From assembly GCA_945910005.1 (NCBI GenBank), contig OX246746.1, positions 42,939,886-43,003,885 on the forward strand: a stretch of DNA of 64,000 nucleotides, written 5' to 3'. Below are positions 51,901 through 64,000 of the stretch, piece by piece (position 1 is the stretch's first letter; each line of letters opens with the position of its first letter). Below the pieces are notes generated by a model. It searched no databases. It had not been told where the DNA came from and saw nothing but the letters and a program-made list of their open reading frames with translations. The stretch is from Isoperla grammatica. Its lineage: Eukaryota > Arthropoda > Insecta > Plecoptera > Perlodidae. The translations under genes and the position numbers were made by a program.

Positions 51901-54270
51901 CTGTGATGCCACTGAGGAGTGGGACAAGCTGTCAGGCTGTACTGTGATCGAACTGAGGAGTGGGAAAAGTTGTCAGGCTGTACTGTGATGCCACTGAGAA
52001 GTGGGACAAGCTGTCAGGCTGTACTGTGATGTCACTGAGGGGTGGGACAAGCTGTCAGGCTGTACTGTGATGCCACTGAGGAGTGGGACAAAATGTCAGG
52101 CTGTACTGTGATGCCACTGAGGAGTGGGACAAGCTGTCAGGCTGTACTGTGATGCCACTGAGGGGTGGGACAAGCTGTCAGGCTGTACTGTGATGTCACT
52201 GAGGGGTGGGACAAGCTATCAGGCTGTACTGTGATGCCACTGAGGGGTGGGACAAGCTGTCAGGCTGTACTGTGATGCCACTGAGGGGTGGGACAAGCTG
52301 TCAGGCTGTACTGTGATGTCACTGAGGGGTGGGACAAGCTGTCAGGCTGTACTGTGATGCCACTGAGGGGTGGGACAAGCTGTCAGGCTGTACTGTGATG
52401 CCACTGAGGAGTGGGACAAGCTGTCAGGCTGTACTGTGATGCCACTGAGGGGTTGGACAAGCTGTCAGGCTGTACTGTGATGTCACTGAGGGGTGGGACA
52501 AGCGGTCAGGCTGTACTGTGATGCCACTGAGGGGTGGGACAAGCTGTCAGGCTGTACTGTGATGCCACTGAAGGGTAGGACAAGCTGTCAGGCTGTACTG
52601 TGATGTCACTGAGGAGTGGGACAAGCTGTCAGGCTGTACTGTGATGTCATTGAGGGGTGGGACAAGCTGTCAGGCTGTACTGTGATGTCACTGAGGGGTG
52701 GGACAAGCTGTCAGGCTGTACTGTGATGTCACTGAGGGGTGGGACAAGCTGTCAGGCTGTACTGTGATGCCACTGAGGAGTGGGACAAGTTGTCAGGCTG
52801 TACTGTGATGTCACTGAGGAGTGGGACAAGCTTTTAGGCTGTACTGTGATGCCACTGAGGGTTGGGACAAGCTGTCAGGCTGTACTGTGATGTCACTGAG
52901 GGGTGGGACAAGCTGTCAGGCTGTACTGTGATGTCACTGAGGGGTGGGACAAGCTGTCAGGCTGTACTGTGATGCCACTGAGGGGTGGGACAAGCTGTCA
53001 GGCTGTACTGTGATGTCACTGAGGGGTGGGACAAGCTGTCAGGCTGTACTGTGATGTCACTGAGGGGTGGGACAAGCTGTCAGGCTGTACTGTGATGTCA
53101 CTGAGGGGTGGGACAAGCTGTCAGGCTGTACTGTGATGTCACTGAGGGGTGGGACAAGCTGTCAGGCTGAACTGTGATGTTACTGAGGGGTGGGACAAGC
53201 TGTCAGGCTGTACTGTGATGTCACTGAGGGGTGGGACAAGCTGTCAGGCTGTACTGTGATGTCACTGAGAAGTGGGACAAGCTGTCAGGCTGTACTGTGA
53301 TGCCACTGAGGGGTGGGACAAGCTGTCAGGCTGTACTGTGATGTCACTGAGGGGTGGGACAAGCTGTCAGGCTGTACTGTGATGTCACTGAGGGGTTGGA
53401 CAAGCTGTCAGGCTGTACTGTGATGCCACTGAGGGGTGGGACAAGCTGTCAGGCTGTACTGTGATGTCACTGAGGGGTGGGACAAGCTGTCAGGCTGTAC
53501 TGTGATGTCACTGAGGGGTGGGACAAGCTGTCAGGCTGTACTGTGATGTCACTGAGGGGTGGGACAAGCTGTCAGGCTGTACTGTGATGCCACTGAGGGT
53601 TTGGACAAGCTGTCAGGCTGTACTGTGATGCCACTGAAGGGTAGGACAAGTTGTCAGGCTGTACTGTGATGTCACTGAGGGGTGGGACAAGCGGTCAGGC
53701 TGTACTGTCATGCCACTGAGGGGTGGGACAAGCTGTCAGGCTGTACTGTGATGTCACTGAGGGGTGGGACAAGCGGTCAGGCTGTACTGTGATGCCACTG
53801 AGGGGTGGGACAAGCTGTCAGGCTGTACTGTGATGCCACTGAGGGGTGGGACAAGTTGTCAGGCTGTACTGTGATGTCACTGAGGAGTGGGACAAGCTGT
53901 CAGGCTGTACTGTGATGTCACTGAGGGGTGGGACAAGCGGTCAGGCTGAACTGTGATGCCACTGAGGGGTGGGACAAGCTGTCAGGCTGTACTGTGATGC
54001 CACTGAGGGGTGGGACAAGCTGTCAGGTTGTACTGTGATGTCACTGAGGGGTGGGACAAGCTTTCAGGCTGTACTGTGATGTCACTGAGGGGTGGGACAA
54101 GCGGTCAGGCTGTACTATGATGCCACTGAGGGGTGGGACAAGCTGTCAGGCTGTACTGTGATGCCACTGAGGGGTGGGACAAGTTGTCAGGCTGTACTGT
54201 GATGTCACTGAGGAGTGGGACAAGCTGTCAGGCTGTACTGTGATGTCACTGAGGGGTGGGACAAGTTGTC
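45964..54270. repeat. 41-bp satellite, about 200 copies over 8.3 kb, with large internal duplications
   Basis: The unit is TGTACTGTGATGTCACTGAG plus GGGTGGGACAAGCTGTCAGGC. Main dimorphisms are GATGTCAC/GATGCCAC and GAGGGGTGG/GAGGAGTGG. Rare variants act as markers and recur at fixed offsets: ATCGAACTGAGG at 48097, 49079 and 51947; CAAGCTTTTAGG at 49878 and 52828; GATGTTACTGAGG at 50226 and 53176; TGTCGGCTG (one base missing) at about 47549, 48532 and 51399. This reveals copied blocks with shifts of about 982, 2950 and 3850 bases. All frames contain stops except short patches, so it is non-coding. Confidence 0.97.
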
Positions 54271-55610
54271 ACAGTCAAGTGTAGGCCTACACATACAATA
54301 AACACATCGCATTACAACAAATGACAGTTTTTCAATTCGTGTTGAGATGAAACAATAAATTAACTTCTCATTTTCATCTCTTGTATGGAAAACATGCTTG
54401 GGATTTTTTCTTTGATTGATGGTTTTCGATCGCCATGTCTATAAACAAAAAACAAAATAACGCTTTGGAATATAATGGAGTGTTTTAGATGTAACTATAC
54501 ATCGATTGTGACAGTGGCAGAAAAAAGAGTGCTTTTGACCTCAGAAAGATTTTCTCCACCGGTATCGGCATCAATTAATATTTGTTTATCGAAAGCTAAG
54601 CAAAACCGCGGTGTACAATTTCATTGTTGAGAATAATAATGCATTCTACCAAGGGCACCCACAAACTTTTTCCTAGGGGGAGGGGGGGGGGGGGACGAAT
54701 ATTTCAATAACCTTCATACATTTTCGCACGCACAAGTACACACACAATCATTACAGCAAGTGTCTAGCGAAATAACGTCTTTAAGTCCAACAAATTAGTG
54801 ACTGGGTGTGGGGGGTGGGGGTGGGGGGTGGGGGTGGGGGGCGAATCCTCCCCCCTTTCCCCCCCCCCCCCCCTGTGGCCGCATGTATTGAAGCAGGTTG
54901 TATTTGCAATCTGTGTCATGTCGAGTGTATATATATATATATATCTAGCTGTCTGACTGTCTATGATGCATTTCTCTTCTAGTCTGTAGTCTGTACAAAT
55001 GGCCCGTCGTACGATGTTATGAGTTAATATCCGGTTCCCTCGCCTCCTCCAGTAGAGATCTCGTTAGAGAACTTAGAGAGCTCAGAGAGCGTAGAGAGCT
55101 TAGAGAGCTTAGAGAGCGCTGCTCTCTGATTGTCCAGTTCACCTGTCCTCTAATGGGTCCTATCTCTCTCCATGATAGCTGTCATTCAAGAATATAACTC
55201 CAAGACAGCAAAGTGCCGCTGTAAAAGGCGATGAAGGTCCACCATAGCGATTGCTTGAGAGACCATTTGCAGCAACTCAAGTGGGTTACTATTACGTAAC
55301 ACTGAGCAAAACACGCGTTTGAAAAACAATCGGCGATTCGAATTGAATAGAGTTGGATTTCAATGAACATGGGATTGTTGATATCCACGACAGTTTGCAT
55401 ATGGAGCGATAAAATGTAATGCTCGATTAAGTCCGTAAGTACAGCTCGGTGTCGTTTCACTTCTGCTATTTTTCAATGATAAAGTTTGGTTAATTAAGCT
55501 TCGTACTCGATCGTAAATCTCTAGCCATACCGAATGTTGTATTGTTTAATTCGTGCTTGGGCGCACCCTTTAATGGAATGAATTGACGCTTGGCACACCT
55601 GCATCAATCA
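54271..55610. other. Unique sequence with G/C homopolymer tracts and a small AGAGAGCTT repeat
   Basis: Contains a G run at about 54682-54694, a G-tract cluster at 54807-54841 followed by C runs to 54873, (TA)n at about 54928-54945, and imperfect 10-11 bp AGAGAGCTT repeats at 55068-55118. No gene recognised. Confidence 0.6.
54807..54873. other. Potential G-quadruplex / G-C hairpin
   Basis: Repeated runs of four to six G separated by single T (GGGGTGGGGGTGGGG-type), followed within 12 bases by C runs. It could form a quadruplex on the plus strand or a G:C stem between the two halves. Confidence 0.6.
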
Positions 55611-56074
55611 CGTTGACACGCACTGACACGCACTGACACGCACTGACACGCACTGACACGCACTGGCACGCACTGGCACGCACTGACACGCACTGACACG
55701 CACTGACACGCACTGACACGCACTGGCACGCACTGACACGCACTGACACGCACTGACACGCACTGGCACGCACTGGCACGCACTGACACGCACTGGCACG
55801 CACTGGCACGCACTGGCACGCACTGGCACGCACTGACACGCACTGACACGCACTGACACGCACTGACACGCACTGGCACGCACTGGCACGCACTGACACG
55901 CACTGACACGCACTGACACGCACTGACACGCACTGACACGCACTGACACGCACTGACACGCACTGACACGCACTGACACGCACTGGCACGCACTGACACG
56001 CACTAGCACGCACTGGCACGCACTGGCACGCACTGACACGCACTGACACGCACTGACACGCACTGGCACGCACT
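55611..56074. repeat. 10-bp minisatellite CACTGRCACG, 46 copies
   Basis: Perfectly phased 10-base units. Position 6 alternates A or G (CACTGACACG / CACTGGCACG), with one CACTAGCACG at 56001. No length variant occurs in 460 bases. All minus frames are stop-free, giving CQCVSVRVSA-type artefact frames of up to 177 codons. Confidence 0.97.
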
Positions 56075-56429
56075 TGTGCTACGTTGATATTTTGAAAAAT
56101 CAAGTCGAGTGTTGAAAATGTGAATTGTAATAATATGTTTTATCTCATGTGTGGTTACCGATATGTGTAACCAATGCTGAGGTGATGTTAGGAGACATCG
56201 CCGATGCAACAACGTTAATTTACTTGTTGAACAATTACAATGGCTTGACTTGACTCGCCTGTATAAACGTCGAGATATTAAGCCCTAATAAAATAAGAAT
56301 AAGTGAAAAAATGTCCTGTGTGTTTTGTTACAATGTGAATCTCTTGCATACGAAGAGGCTTACAAACAAGCAGAGGACGAGCGGACCCAATAATTGCTAT
56401 TTATTTCCTGGTAACAACTTGATTCAATG

Positions 56430-56590
56430 GCGGCCAGCGCGGTCGCTAGGTTCTGCATGCGCGCGCTACCGGCTTCCGAGTTAGAAGCTCCGGGACTCGA
56501 TCCCCATTCTCTGGTGTGAGGTTCTTTAATTTCTGAAATACTGGTACACATCAACATGATGGAATAGTTTCAAAACGTTCAGCCCAACTG
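56430..56590 (+). mobile_element. tRNA-derived SINE
   Basis: GCGGTCGCTAGGTTCTGCAT resembles an A box and D arm. GGGACTCGATCCC about 40 bases on matches a polymerase III B box. The downstream GGTGTGAGGTTCTTTAAT block looks like a SINE body. Anticodon-arm structure is poor, so it is not a tRNA gene. Confidence 0.55.
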
Positions 56591-57572
56591 AACGAAATTA
56601 ATTTAATATATTGGGTGAACATTAAACTGTTTTGAATTTTTGCGTTTAACTTAATACACCCCACTTCGGTTAAAAGTGTCATTTTCTCGTGTTAATGAAA
56701 TATAATCGTTATTCTTCAATCATTTTCACGCACGCATAATACTGGTTTCTAATAGACAGCTGAAGGTATTAGTTAGTGTCAGCTGTAATGTCAATATTTC
56801 TCTACAATTTTTAGGACGATGAAAATGTTTGTATTTATCGAAACGAGCGGATTGTATTGCCTATTCAAAGCATATTATATAGAGTAAGAACGCGGCATGA
56901 TTTAAAAATAAAATTCGATAATCGTAAAATGGTAAAACGCTAATTTATCGCGATGTTTCATAAAAAAGACTAATCATGATGATTTAATCCCGCAACGATC
57001 AATCGTCAACTTAGATTGTTATATTCGACCGTGTATAATATTGCGTAATAAAAACAGATACTATAGTGAGTAAGAACTGAAGTTCTGCCTTGTGTAGACC
57101 AGATAATGGGTTTTGGCAATTACGAAGGTTTAAACAATCAAATCGCGATCTCGGAGATGAAATAAAATCGTACTGATTATCACGATTTGAACTACGAAAT
57201 CGATTCAAATCGATTAACGATAATCGGTTGCATTCCTAGTACAGTACGGTATATGTTTTGCGTCGCAGTTAAACAATATCAAAACATTTATTTAAAATGC
57301 TACTTACCTTATTTTTATCAATAACAAAATTTCTCATTCTAGTTGCGGTAGCATTGACTAATATTTTAGTTTCATTGATGAGAGAGTGGATGTTGTCTTA
57401 GTTCCAGACGAAGAGATTTCACTGTTGCTAAAACATGACTGTGAATTATTGCTGCAGGCGGTTTTCAATGGGAATGTTATTTTAGGAATGTGTTTATCTG
57501 GGGTTAATATTTACTCGGTCGGTCTTGTTTGCTCCCTGCAGCTGCTATAGAAGAAACAGGACGGGGCGAACA
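56591..57572. other. AT-rich unique sequence, nothing identified
   Basis: No recognisable gene. A short palindromic cluster of AATCG motifs lies near 57120-57230. A pyrimidine tract ending CTGCAG (57526-57541) just before the next array could be a splice acceptor by sequence alone. Confidence 0.35.
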
Positions 57573-58880
57573 GCGTCGGTAGAGACAGCGCTGTCGCTTT
57601 CGGACACGTCGGTACAGACAGCGCTGTCGCACTACTCAGCCCCGGACACGTCGGTACAGACAGCGCTGTCGCACTACTCAGCCCCGGACACGTCGGTAGA
57701 GACAGCGCTGTCGCACTACTCAGCCCCGGACACGTCGGTACAGACAGCGCTGTCGCACTACTCAGCCCCGGACACGTCGGTACAGACAGCGCTGTCGCAC
57801 TACTCAGCCCCGGACACGTCGGTAGAGACAGCGCTGTCGCACTACTCAGCCCCGGACACGTCGGTACAGACAGCGCTGTCGCACTACTCAGCCCCGGACA
57901 CGTCGGTAGAGACAGCGCTGTCGCACTACTCAGCCCCGGACACGTCGGTACAGACAGCGCTGTCGCACTACTCAGCCCCGGACACGTCGGTACGGACAGC
58001 GCTGTCGCACTACTCAGCCCCGGACACGTCGGTACGGACAGCGCTGTCGCACTACTCAGCCCCGGACACGTCGGTACAGACAGCGCTGTCGCACTACTCA
58101 GCCCCGGACACGTCGGTACAGACAGCGCTGTCGCACTACTCAGCCCCGGACACGTCGGTAGAGACAGCGCTGTCGCACTACTCAGCCCCGGACACGTCGG
58201 TAGAGACAGCGCTGTCGCACTACTCAGCCCCGGACACGTCGGTACAGACAGCGCTGTCGCACTACTCAGCCCCGGACACGTCGGTACAGACAGCGCTGTC
58301 GCACTACTCAGCCCCGGACACGTCGGTACAGACAGCGCTGTCGCACTACTCAGCCCCGGACACGTCGGTACAGACAGCGCTGTCGCACTACTCAGCCCCG
58401 GACACGTCGGTACAGACAGCGCTGTCGCACTACTCAGCCCCGGACACGTCGGTACAGACAGCGCTGTCGCACTACTCAGCCCCGGACACGTCGGTACAGA
58501 CAGCGCTGTCGCACTACTCAGCCCCGGACACGTCGGTACAGACAGCGCTGTCGCACTACTCAGCCCCGGACACGTCGGTACAGACAGCGCTGTCGCACTA
58601 CTCAGCCCCGGACACGTCGGTACGGACAGCGCTGTCGCACTACTCAGCCCCGGACACGTCGGTACAGACAGCGCTGTCGCACTACTCAGCCCCGGACACG
58701 TCGGTACAGACAGCGCTGTCGCACTACTCAGCCCCGGACACGTCGGTACAGACAGCGCTGTCGCACTACTCAGCCCCGGACACGTCGGTACAGACAGCGC
58801 TGTCGCACTACTCAGCCCCGGACACGTCGGTACAGACAGCGCTGTCGCACTACTCAGCACCGGACACGTCGCTGTCCTCA
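57573..58880. repeat. 42-bp CpG-rich minisatellite, about 31 copies, open on both strands
   Basis: The unit contains GGACACGTCGGTACAGACAG, then CGCTGTCGCACTACTCAGCC and CC; inside is the 12-bp palindrome GACAGCGCTGTC. Each unit carries about five CpG. 42 is a multiple of 3 and both strands have one stop-free frame: plus DTSVQTALSHYSAP (57525-58904, 459 codons) and minus LSSATALSVPTCPG (456 codons). Variation is almost confined to GTACAG/GTAGAG/GTACGG, which changes Gln to Glu or Arg on the plus strand, and on the minus strand is silent (Ser) or Val to Leu. A 14-residue repeat protein is conceivable, but two mutually antisense frames of equal quality argue for a plain minisatellite. Confidence 0.93.
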
Positions 58881-59507
58881 ACTGCAGTTGACGTCCATCG
58901 CTAACAATTCCGGTCTATTAGACAAGAACTATCAGTGTGTATCTATTGATTAGTGTTTTCCTATCGTTCACAAAGTATAAAATGCAATTGAGAGGAGGTT
59001 CCGATTCCAAAAACAACTGCACACTATAAAACAACATAATTAAATCTTTGACGGGTTGAAAAAAAGTGATAGTTATTAAATATTTTAAAAGTGCAATTGG
59101 ATGACTGTCAAGTTGAGAACAAAAAGGAGCGAAGTGAAAATAAAACAACAAAGGTGCAAAATAATCATAGAAAAAAGATTGTTTTAGTAAATAAAACATA
59201 AATATCTAATGTAGTGAGAATAATTAATGAAATAGGCCTATTTAAATGTAGGATAGGTGTTGTTATATCAGACTATACGGCTTATATAAGAAGGGCTGTC
59301 TCTACTTTGGACATTTTGATTTTAGAATTTAACAAAAAAAAAATAAAAACAACCACTTTAAAACCAAATATTTATAAAGTTGAGCAGTATATTCCCTGTG
59401 TGTGTCCGTTCTGATATTATTCCTACACAAATCAAATAATTTTATGTCGTTGTGAAATAAAACGTGTAATGGTGAACTGTGGGACCTGAAGGAAAAAATG
59501 TGCTCGC
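58881..59507. other. AT-rich unique sequence, nothing identified
   Basis: Frames 58918-59199 (minus) and 59214-59414 (plus) are lysine/phenylalanine-rich AT artefacts. Confidence 0.4.
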
Positions 59508-62500
59508 CAAACTACGATGCCAACCTACTATGCCAACCTACTATGCCAACCTACTATGCCAACCTACTATGCCAACCAACTATGCCAACCTACTATGCCA
59601 AACTACGATGCCAACCTACTATGCCAACCTACTATGCCAACCTACTATGCCAACCTACTATGCGAACCTACTATGCCAAACTACTATGCCTACCTACTAT
59701 GCCAACCTACTATGCCAACCTACTATGCCTACCTACTATGCCAACCTAATATGCCAACCTACTATGCCAACCTACTATGCCAACCTACTATGCCAACCTA
59801 CTATGCCAACCTACTATGCCAAACTACGATGCCAACCTACTATGGCAACCTACTATGCCAACCTACTATGCCAACCTACTATGCGAACCTACTATGCCAA
59901 CCTACTATGCCTACCTACTATGCCAACCTAATATGCCTACCTACTATGCCAACCTAATATGCCAACCTACTATGCCAACCTACTATGCCAACCTACTATG
60001 CCAACCTACTATGCCAACCCACCATGCCAACCTACTATGCCAACCTACTATGCCAACCTACTATGCCAACCTACTATGCCAACCTACTATGCCAACCTAC
60101 TATGCCAACCTACTATGCCAACCTACTATGCCAACCTACTATGCCAACCTACTTAGCCAACCTACTATGCCAACCTACTATGCCAACCTACTATGCCAAC
60201 CTAGTATGCCAACCTACTATGCCACTATGCAAACCTACTATGCCAACCTACTATGCCAACCTACTATGCCAACCTACTATGTCAACCTACTATGCCAACC
60301 TACCATGCCAACCTACCATGCCAACCTACTATGCCAACCTACTATGCCACTCTGCCAACCTACTATGCCACTATGCCAACCTACTATGCCAACCTACTAT
60401 GCCAACCTAGGATGCAAACCTACTATGCCACTATGCCAACCTACTATGCCAACCTACTATGCCAACCTACTATGCCAACCTACTATGCCAACCTACTATG
60501 CCAACCTACTATGTCAACCTACTATGCCAACCTACTATGCCAACCTACTATGCCAACCTACTATGCCAACTTACTATGCCAACCTACTATGCCAACCTAC
60601 TATGCCAACCTACTATGTCAACCTACTATGCCAACCTACCATGCCAACCTACCATGCCAACCTACTATGCCAACCTACTATGCCACTCTGCCAACCTACT
60701 ATGCCAACCTACTATGCCAACTTAGTAAGCAAACCTACTATGCCACTATGCCAACCTACTATGCCAACCTTCTAAGCCAACCTAGTATGCCAACGTACTA
60801 TGCTACTATGCAAACCTACTATGCCAACCTACTATGCCAACCTACTTTGCCAACCTACTAGGCCAACCTACTATGCCAACCTACTATGTCAACCTACTAT
60901 GCCAACCTACTATGCCAACCTACTATGCCAACCTACTATGCCAACCTACTATGTCAACCTACTATGCCAACCTACTATGCCAACCTTCAATGCCAACCTA
61001 CTATGCCAACCTACTATGTCAACCTACTATGCCAACCTACTATGCCAACCTACTATGCCAACCTACTATGCCAACCTACTATGCCAACCTACTATGCCAA
61101 CCTACTATGCCAACCTACTATGCCAACCTACTATGCCAACCTACTATGCCAACCTACTATGCCAAACTACGATGCCAACCTACTATGGCAACCAACTATG
61201 CGAACCTACTATGCCAACCTACTATGCCTACCTACTATGCCAACCTACTATGCCTACCTACTATGCCAACCTAATATGCCAACCTACTATGCCAACCTAC
61301 TATGCCAACCTACTATGCCAACCTACTATGCCAACCCACCATGCCAACCTACTATGCCAACCTACTATGCCAACCTACTATGCCAACCTACTATGCCAAC
61401 CTACTATGCCAACCTACTATGCCAACCTACTATGCCAACCTACTATGCCAACCTACTATGCCAACCTACTTAGCCAACCTACTATGCCAACCTACTATGC
61501 CAACCTACTATGCCAACCTAGTATGCCAACCTACTATGCCACTATGCAAACCTACTATGCCAACCTACTATGCCAACCTACTATGCCAACCTACTATGCC
61601 AACCTACTATGTCAACCTACTATGCCAACCTACCATGCCAACCTACCATGCCAACCTACTATGCCAACCTACTATGCCACTCTGCCAACCTACTATGCCA
61701 CTATGCCAACCTACTATGCCAACCTACTATGCCAACCTAGGATGCAAACCTACTATGCCACTATGCCAACCTACTATGCCAACCTACTATGCCAACCTAC
61801 TATGCCAACCTACTATGCCAACCTACTATGCCAACCTACTATTTCAACCTACTATGCCAACCTACTATGCCAACCTACTATGCCAACCTACTATGCCAAC
61901 CTACTATGCCAACCTACTATGCCAACCTACTATGCCAACCTACTATGTCAACCTACTATGCCAACCTACCATGCCAACCTACCATGCCAACCTTCAATGC
62001 CAACCTACTATGCCAACCTACTATGTCAACCTACTATGCCAACCTACTATGCCAACCTACTATGCCAACCTACTATGCCAACCTACTATGCCAACCTACT
62101 ATGCCAACCTACTATGCCAACCTACTATGCCAACCTACTATGCCAACCTACTATGCCAACCTACTATGCCAACCTACTTAGCCAACCTACTATGCCAACC
62201 TACTATGCAAACCTACTATGCCAACCTACTATGCCAACCTACTATGTCAACCTACTATGCCAACCTACCATGCCAACCTACCATGCCAACCTACTATGCC
62301 AACCTACTATGCCACTCTGCCAACCTACTATGCCACTATGCCAACCTACTATGCCAACCTACTATGCCAACCTAGTATGCAAACCTACTATGCCACTATG
62401 CCAACCTACTATGCCAACCTACTATGCCAACCTAGTATGCCAACCTACTATGCTACTATGCAAACCTACTATGCCAATCTACTATGCCAACCTACTTTGC

Positions 62501-62894
62501 CAACCTACTAGGCCAACCTACTATGCCAACCTACTATGTCAACCTACTATGCCAACCTACTATGCCAACCTACTATGCCAACCTACTATGCCAACCTACT
62601 ATGCGAACCTACTATGCCAACCTACTATGCCAACCTACTATGCCAACCTACTATGCCAACCTACTATGCCAACCTACTATGCCAACCTACTATGTCAACC
62701 TACTATGCCAACCTACTATGCCAACCTACTATGCCAACCTACTATGTCAACCTACTATGCCAACCTACTATGCCAACCTACTATGCCAACCTACTATGCC
62801 AACCTACTATGCGAACCTACTATGCCAACCTACTATGCCAACCTACTATGCCAACCTACTATGCCAACCTACTATGCCACTATGCCAAACTACT
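59508..62894. repeat. 13-bp minisatellite CAACCTACTATGC, about 260 copies
   Basis: Units with variants such as CAACCTACCATGC, TCAACCTACTATG, CAAACTACGATGC, and 10-base short units (CACTATGC). Marker variants recur in the same order about 1.3 kb apart (ACTACGATGCCAACC then TATGGCAACC near 59822 and 61165; CCCACCATGCC near 60018 and 61336; ACTTAGCC near 60148, 61469 and 62177), so kilobase-scale blocks have been duplicated. The unit is stop-free in the plus frames, so frames of up to 757 codons cycle through MPTYYANLLCQPT. Confidence 0.97.
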
Positions 62895-63732
62895 TTGATA
62901 TGCACGGACTCCTCTTTTCGTACTCTCAGGACACAGTTTGTCTGTTGTCTAATGGTTTACATTTCTCTTCCTGCTCCCTCGGTTACATCGGTTTGCATAT
63001 GGAGACCCCAGGTCTACCCAAATTGTTGAAAGATATAGATTTCTCTTATGCGTCATATGCTATAAAACTGTGATAAACAAATTACAATACTTTAATTATT
63101 GGAGAATAAAAGTTTTATTTTTTTTTGGAGGGGATTTTGTAAATTAGGAGTTATTCTTATTACATAAACAGCTTTTTCACACTTTTATTGTTATGTTTTT
63201 TTAATGTTCGTAGCACTGAATTGAGATAAAGGTGACTCTATGGCACAAAAATAACAAAAACAACCCTTTTCCCAGAGTTACAATGGTTTGAAGTAGGCCG
63301 GTTCCGCAAAAACAACAAATGTTCCAGTGAATTCTTTTCAAAACCACCACCGTCCAACGTGCTGCACTTCGGTGTTTTTGTCTGAAATTTGGTCAATAAC
63401 CTTCATTAAATATTGCTAAAAGAAACACCTAACAACTAAAAAACTGCAATAGTTAGTAAAAAAAAAAAAATAGCAATTATTGTAAACGATCTTCCTTGTA
63501 GACATGGTAACATTAACAACATTTATGATTCTATGTAGAGCGTGTCGGTATTCCTCTCCTGAAGAATTACATTTTTTGACAATGACTGTTTTAACAATCA
63601 CTCACTTAATTGTAACTGCGTAGAGTACGTTTCAGCAAAAATAGGAAAGAAATGATGAATAAAATTAAAAGTAATAGTTATTTTCTGTCCTGAAGTTGTA
63701 TGTGATACCAATTGTTCGAACGTTCTAGAAAT
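62895..63732. other. Unique sequence, nothing identified
   Basis: The longest array frame continues for about 60 unique codons to 63073; these have no recognisable domain. Homopolymer T and A runs occur near 63116 and 63458. Confidence 0.4.
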
Positions 63733-64000
63733 AGAACTGAAACCTGAATATATAAGCCAGTATGCTAGCTTACTCCATTAGAAGTAGGCTTGTTTGAGAT
63801 AGAACTGAAACCTGAATATATAAGCCAGTATGCTAGCTTACTCCATTAGAAGTAGGCTTGTTTGAGATAGAACTGAAATCTGAATATATAAGCCAGTATG
63901 CTAGCTTACTCCATTAGAAGTAGGCTTGTTTGAGATAGAACTGAAACCTGAATATATAAGCCAGTATGCTAGCTTACTCCATTAGAAGTAGGCTTGTTTG
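63733..64000. repeat. 68-bp tandem repeat, 4 copies, continuing past the window end
   Basis: AGAACTGAAACCTGAATATA recurs at 63733, 63801, 63869 and 63937. Copies are essentially identical apart from AAACC/AAATC in the third. The array is cut by the end of the window, so its full length is unknown. Confidence 0.93.

Noticed and set aside
55608..56103. 177-residue Cys/Val-rich protein on the minus strand
   Set aside because: Translation of the 10-bp repeat, with equivalent frames in all three phases.
59479..63073. Cysteine-rich proteins of up to 757 residues
   Set aside because: Pure translation of a 13-bp repeat, open in three frames.

Overview
The window is eukaryotic: an AT-rich invertebrate genome, most likely an arthropod and perhaps an insect. 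I infer this from the retrotransposon families, the tRNA-derived short repeats, the many TAA microsatellites and the AGGCCT-rich stretches. I see no host gene I can name. There are no bacterial signals (operons, ribosome binding sites) and no CRISPR. A 200-base run of N at 38820-39019 is an assembly gap.

Tandem repeats dominate, filling roughly two fifths of the window in at least eleven unrelated arrays: 77-bp units (3368-4199), 52-bp (10640-12518), 62/63-bp tRNA-like (13933-16427), 69-bp (18860-20244), ~148-bp AT-rich satellite (23620-24675), 28-bp with an E-box palindrome (28173-29186) running into its own 18-bp derivative (29187-31413), 41-bp (45964-54270, about 200 copies), 10-bp (55611-56070), 42-bp CpG-rich (57573-58880), 13-bp (59508-62894, about 260 copies) and 68-bp (63733 to the window end). 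Nearly all the long open reading frames here are by-products of stop-free repeat units and I do not call them genes.

The recognisable coding content lies in 33-43 kb. A nearly full-length non-LTR retrotransposon of the R4/Dong type (reverse transcriptase, zinc knuckle, restriction-like endonuclease) sits between (TAA)n tracts and is disabled by one 2-bp insertion and two stop codons. Directly downstream, after more (TAA)n, is a ~1 kb element made of the 5' and 3' non-coding ends of the same family with the whole reading frame missing, a candidate non-autonomous partner. After the gap comes a second, unrelated LINE, truncated 5' of its reverse transcriptase but with an open frame and a poly(A) tail, lying inside (TTA)n. 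A third LINE survives as only its last ~41 codons plus 3' tail, ending at another (TTA)n tract. Three lineages landing at TAA/TTA microsatellites within 10 kb is the main biological theme.

Scattered elsewhere are several inverted-repeat elements (MITE-like), including a PIF/Harbinger-like element with TAA target duplications at 26595-27503 and a near-perfect hairpin at 12773-12917, and three or four SINE-like tRNA-derived pieces. The remaining stretches are AT-rich unique sequence in which I see nothing identifiable.
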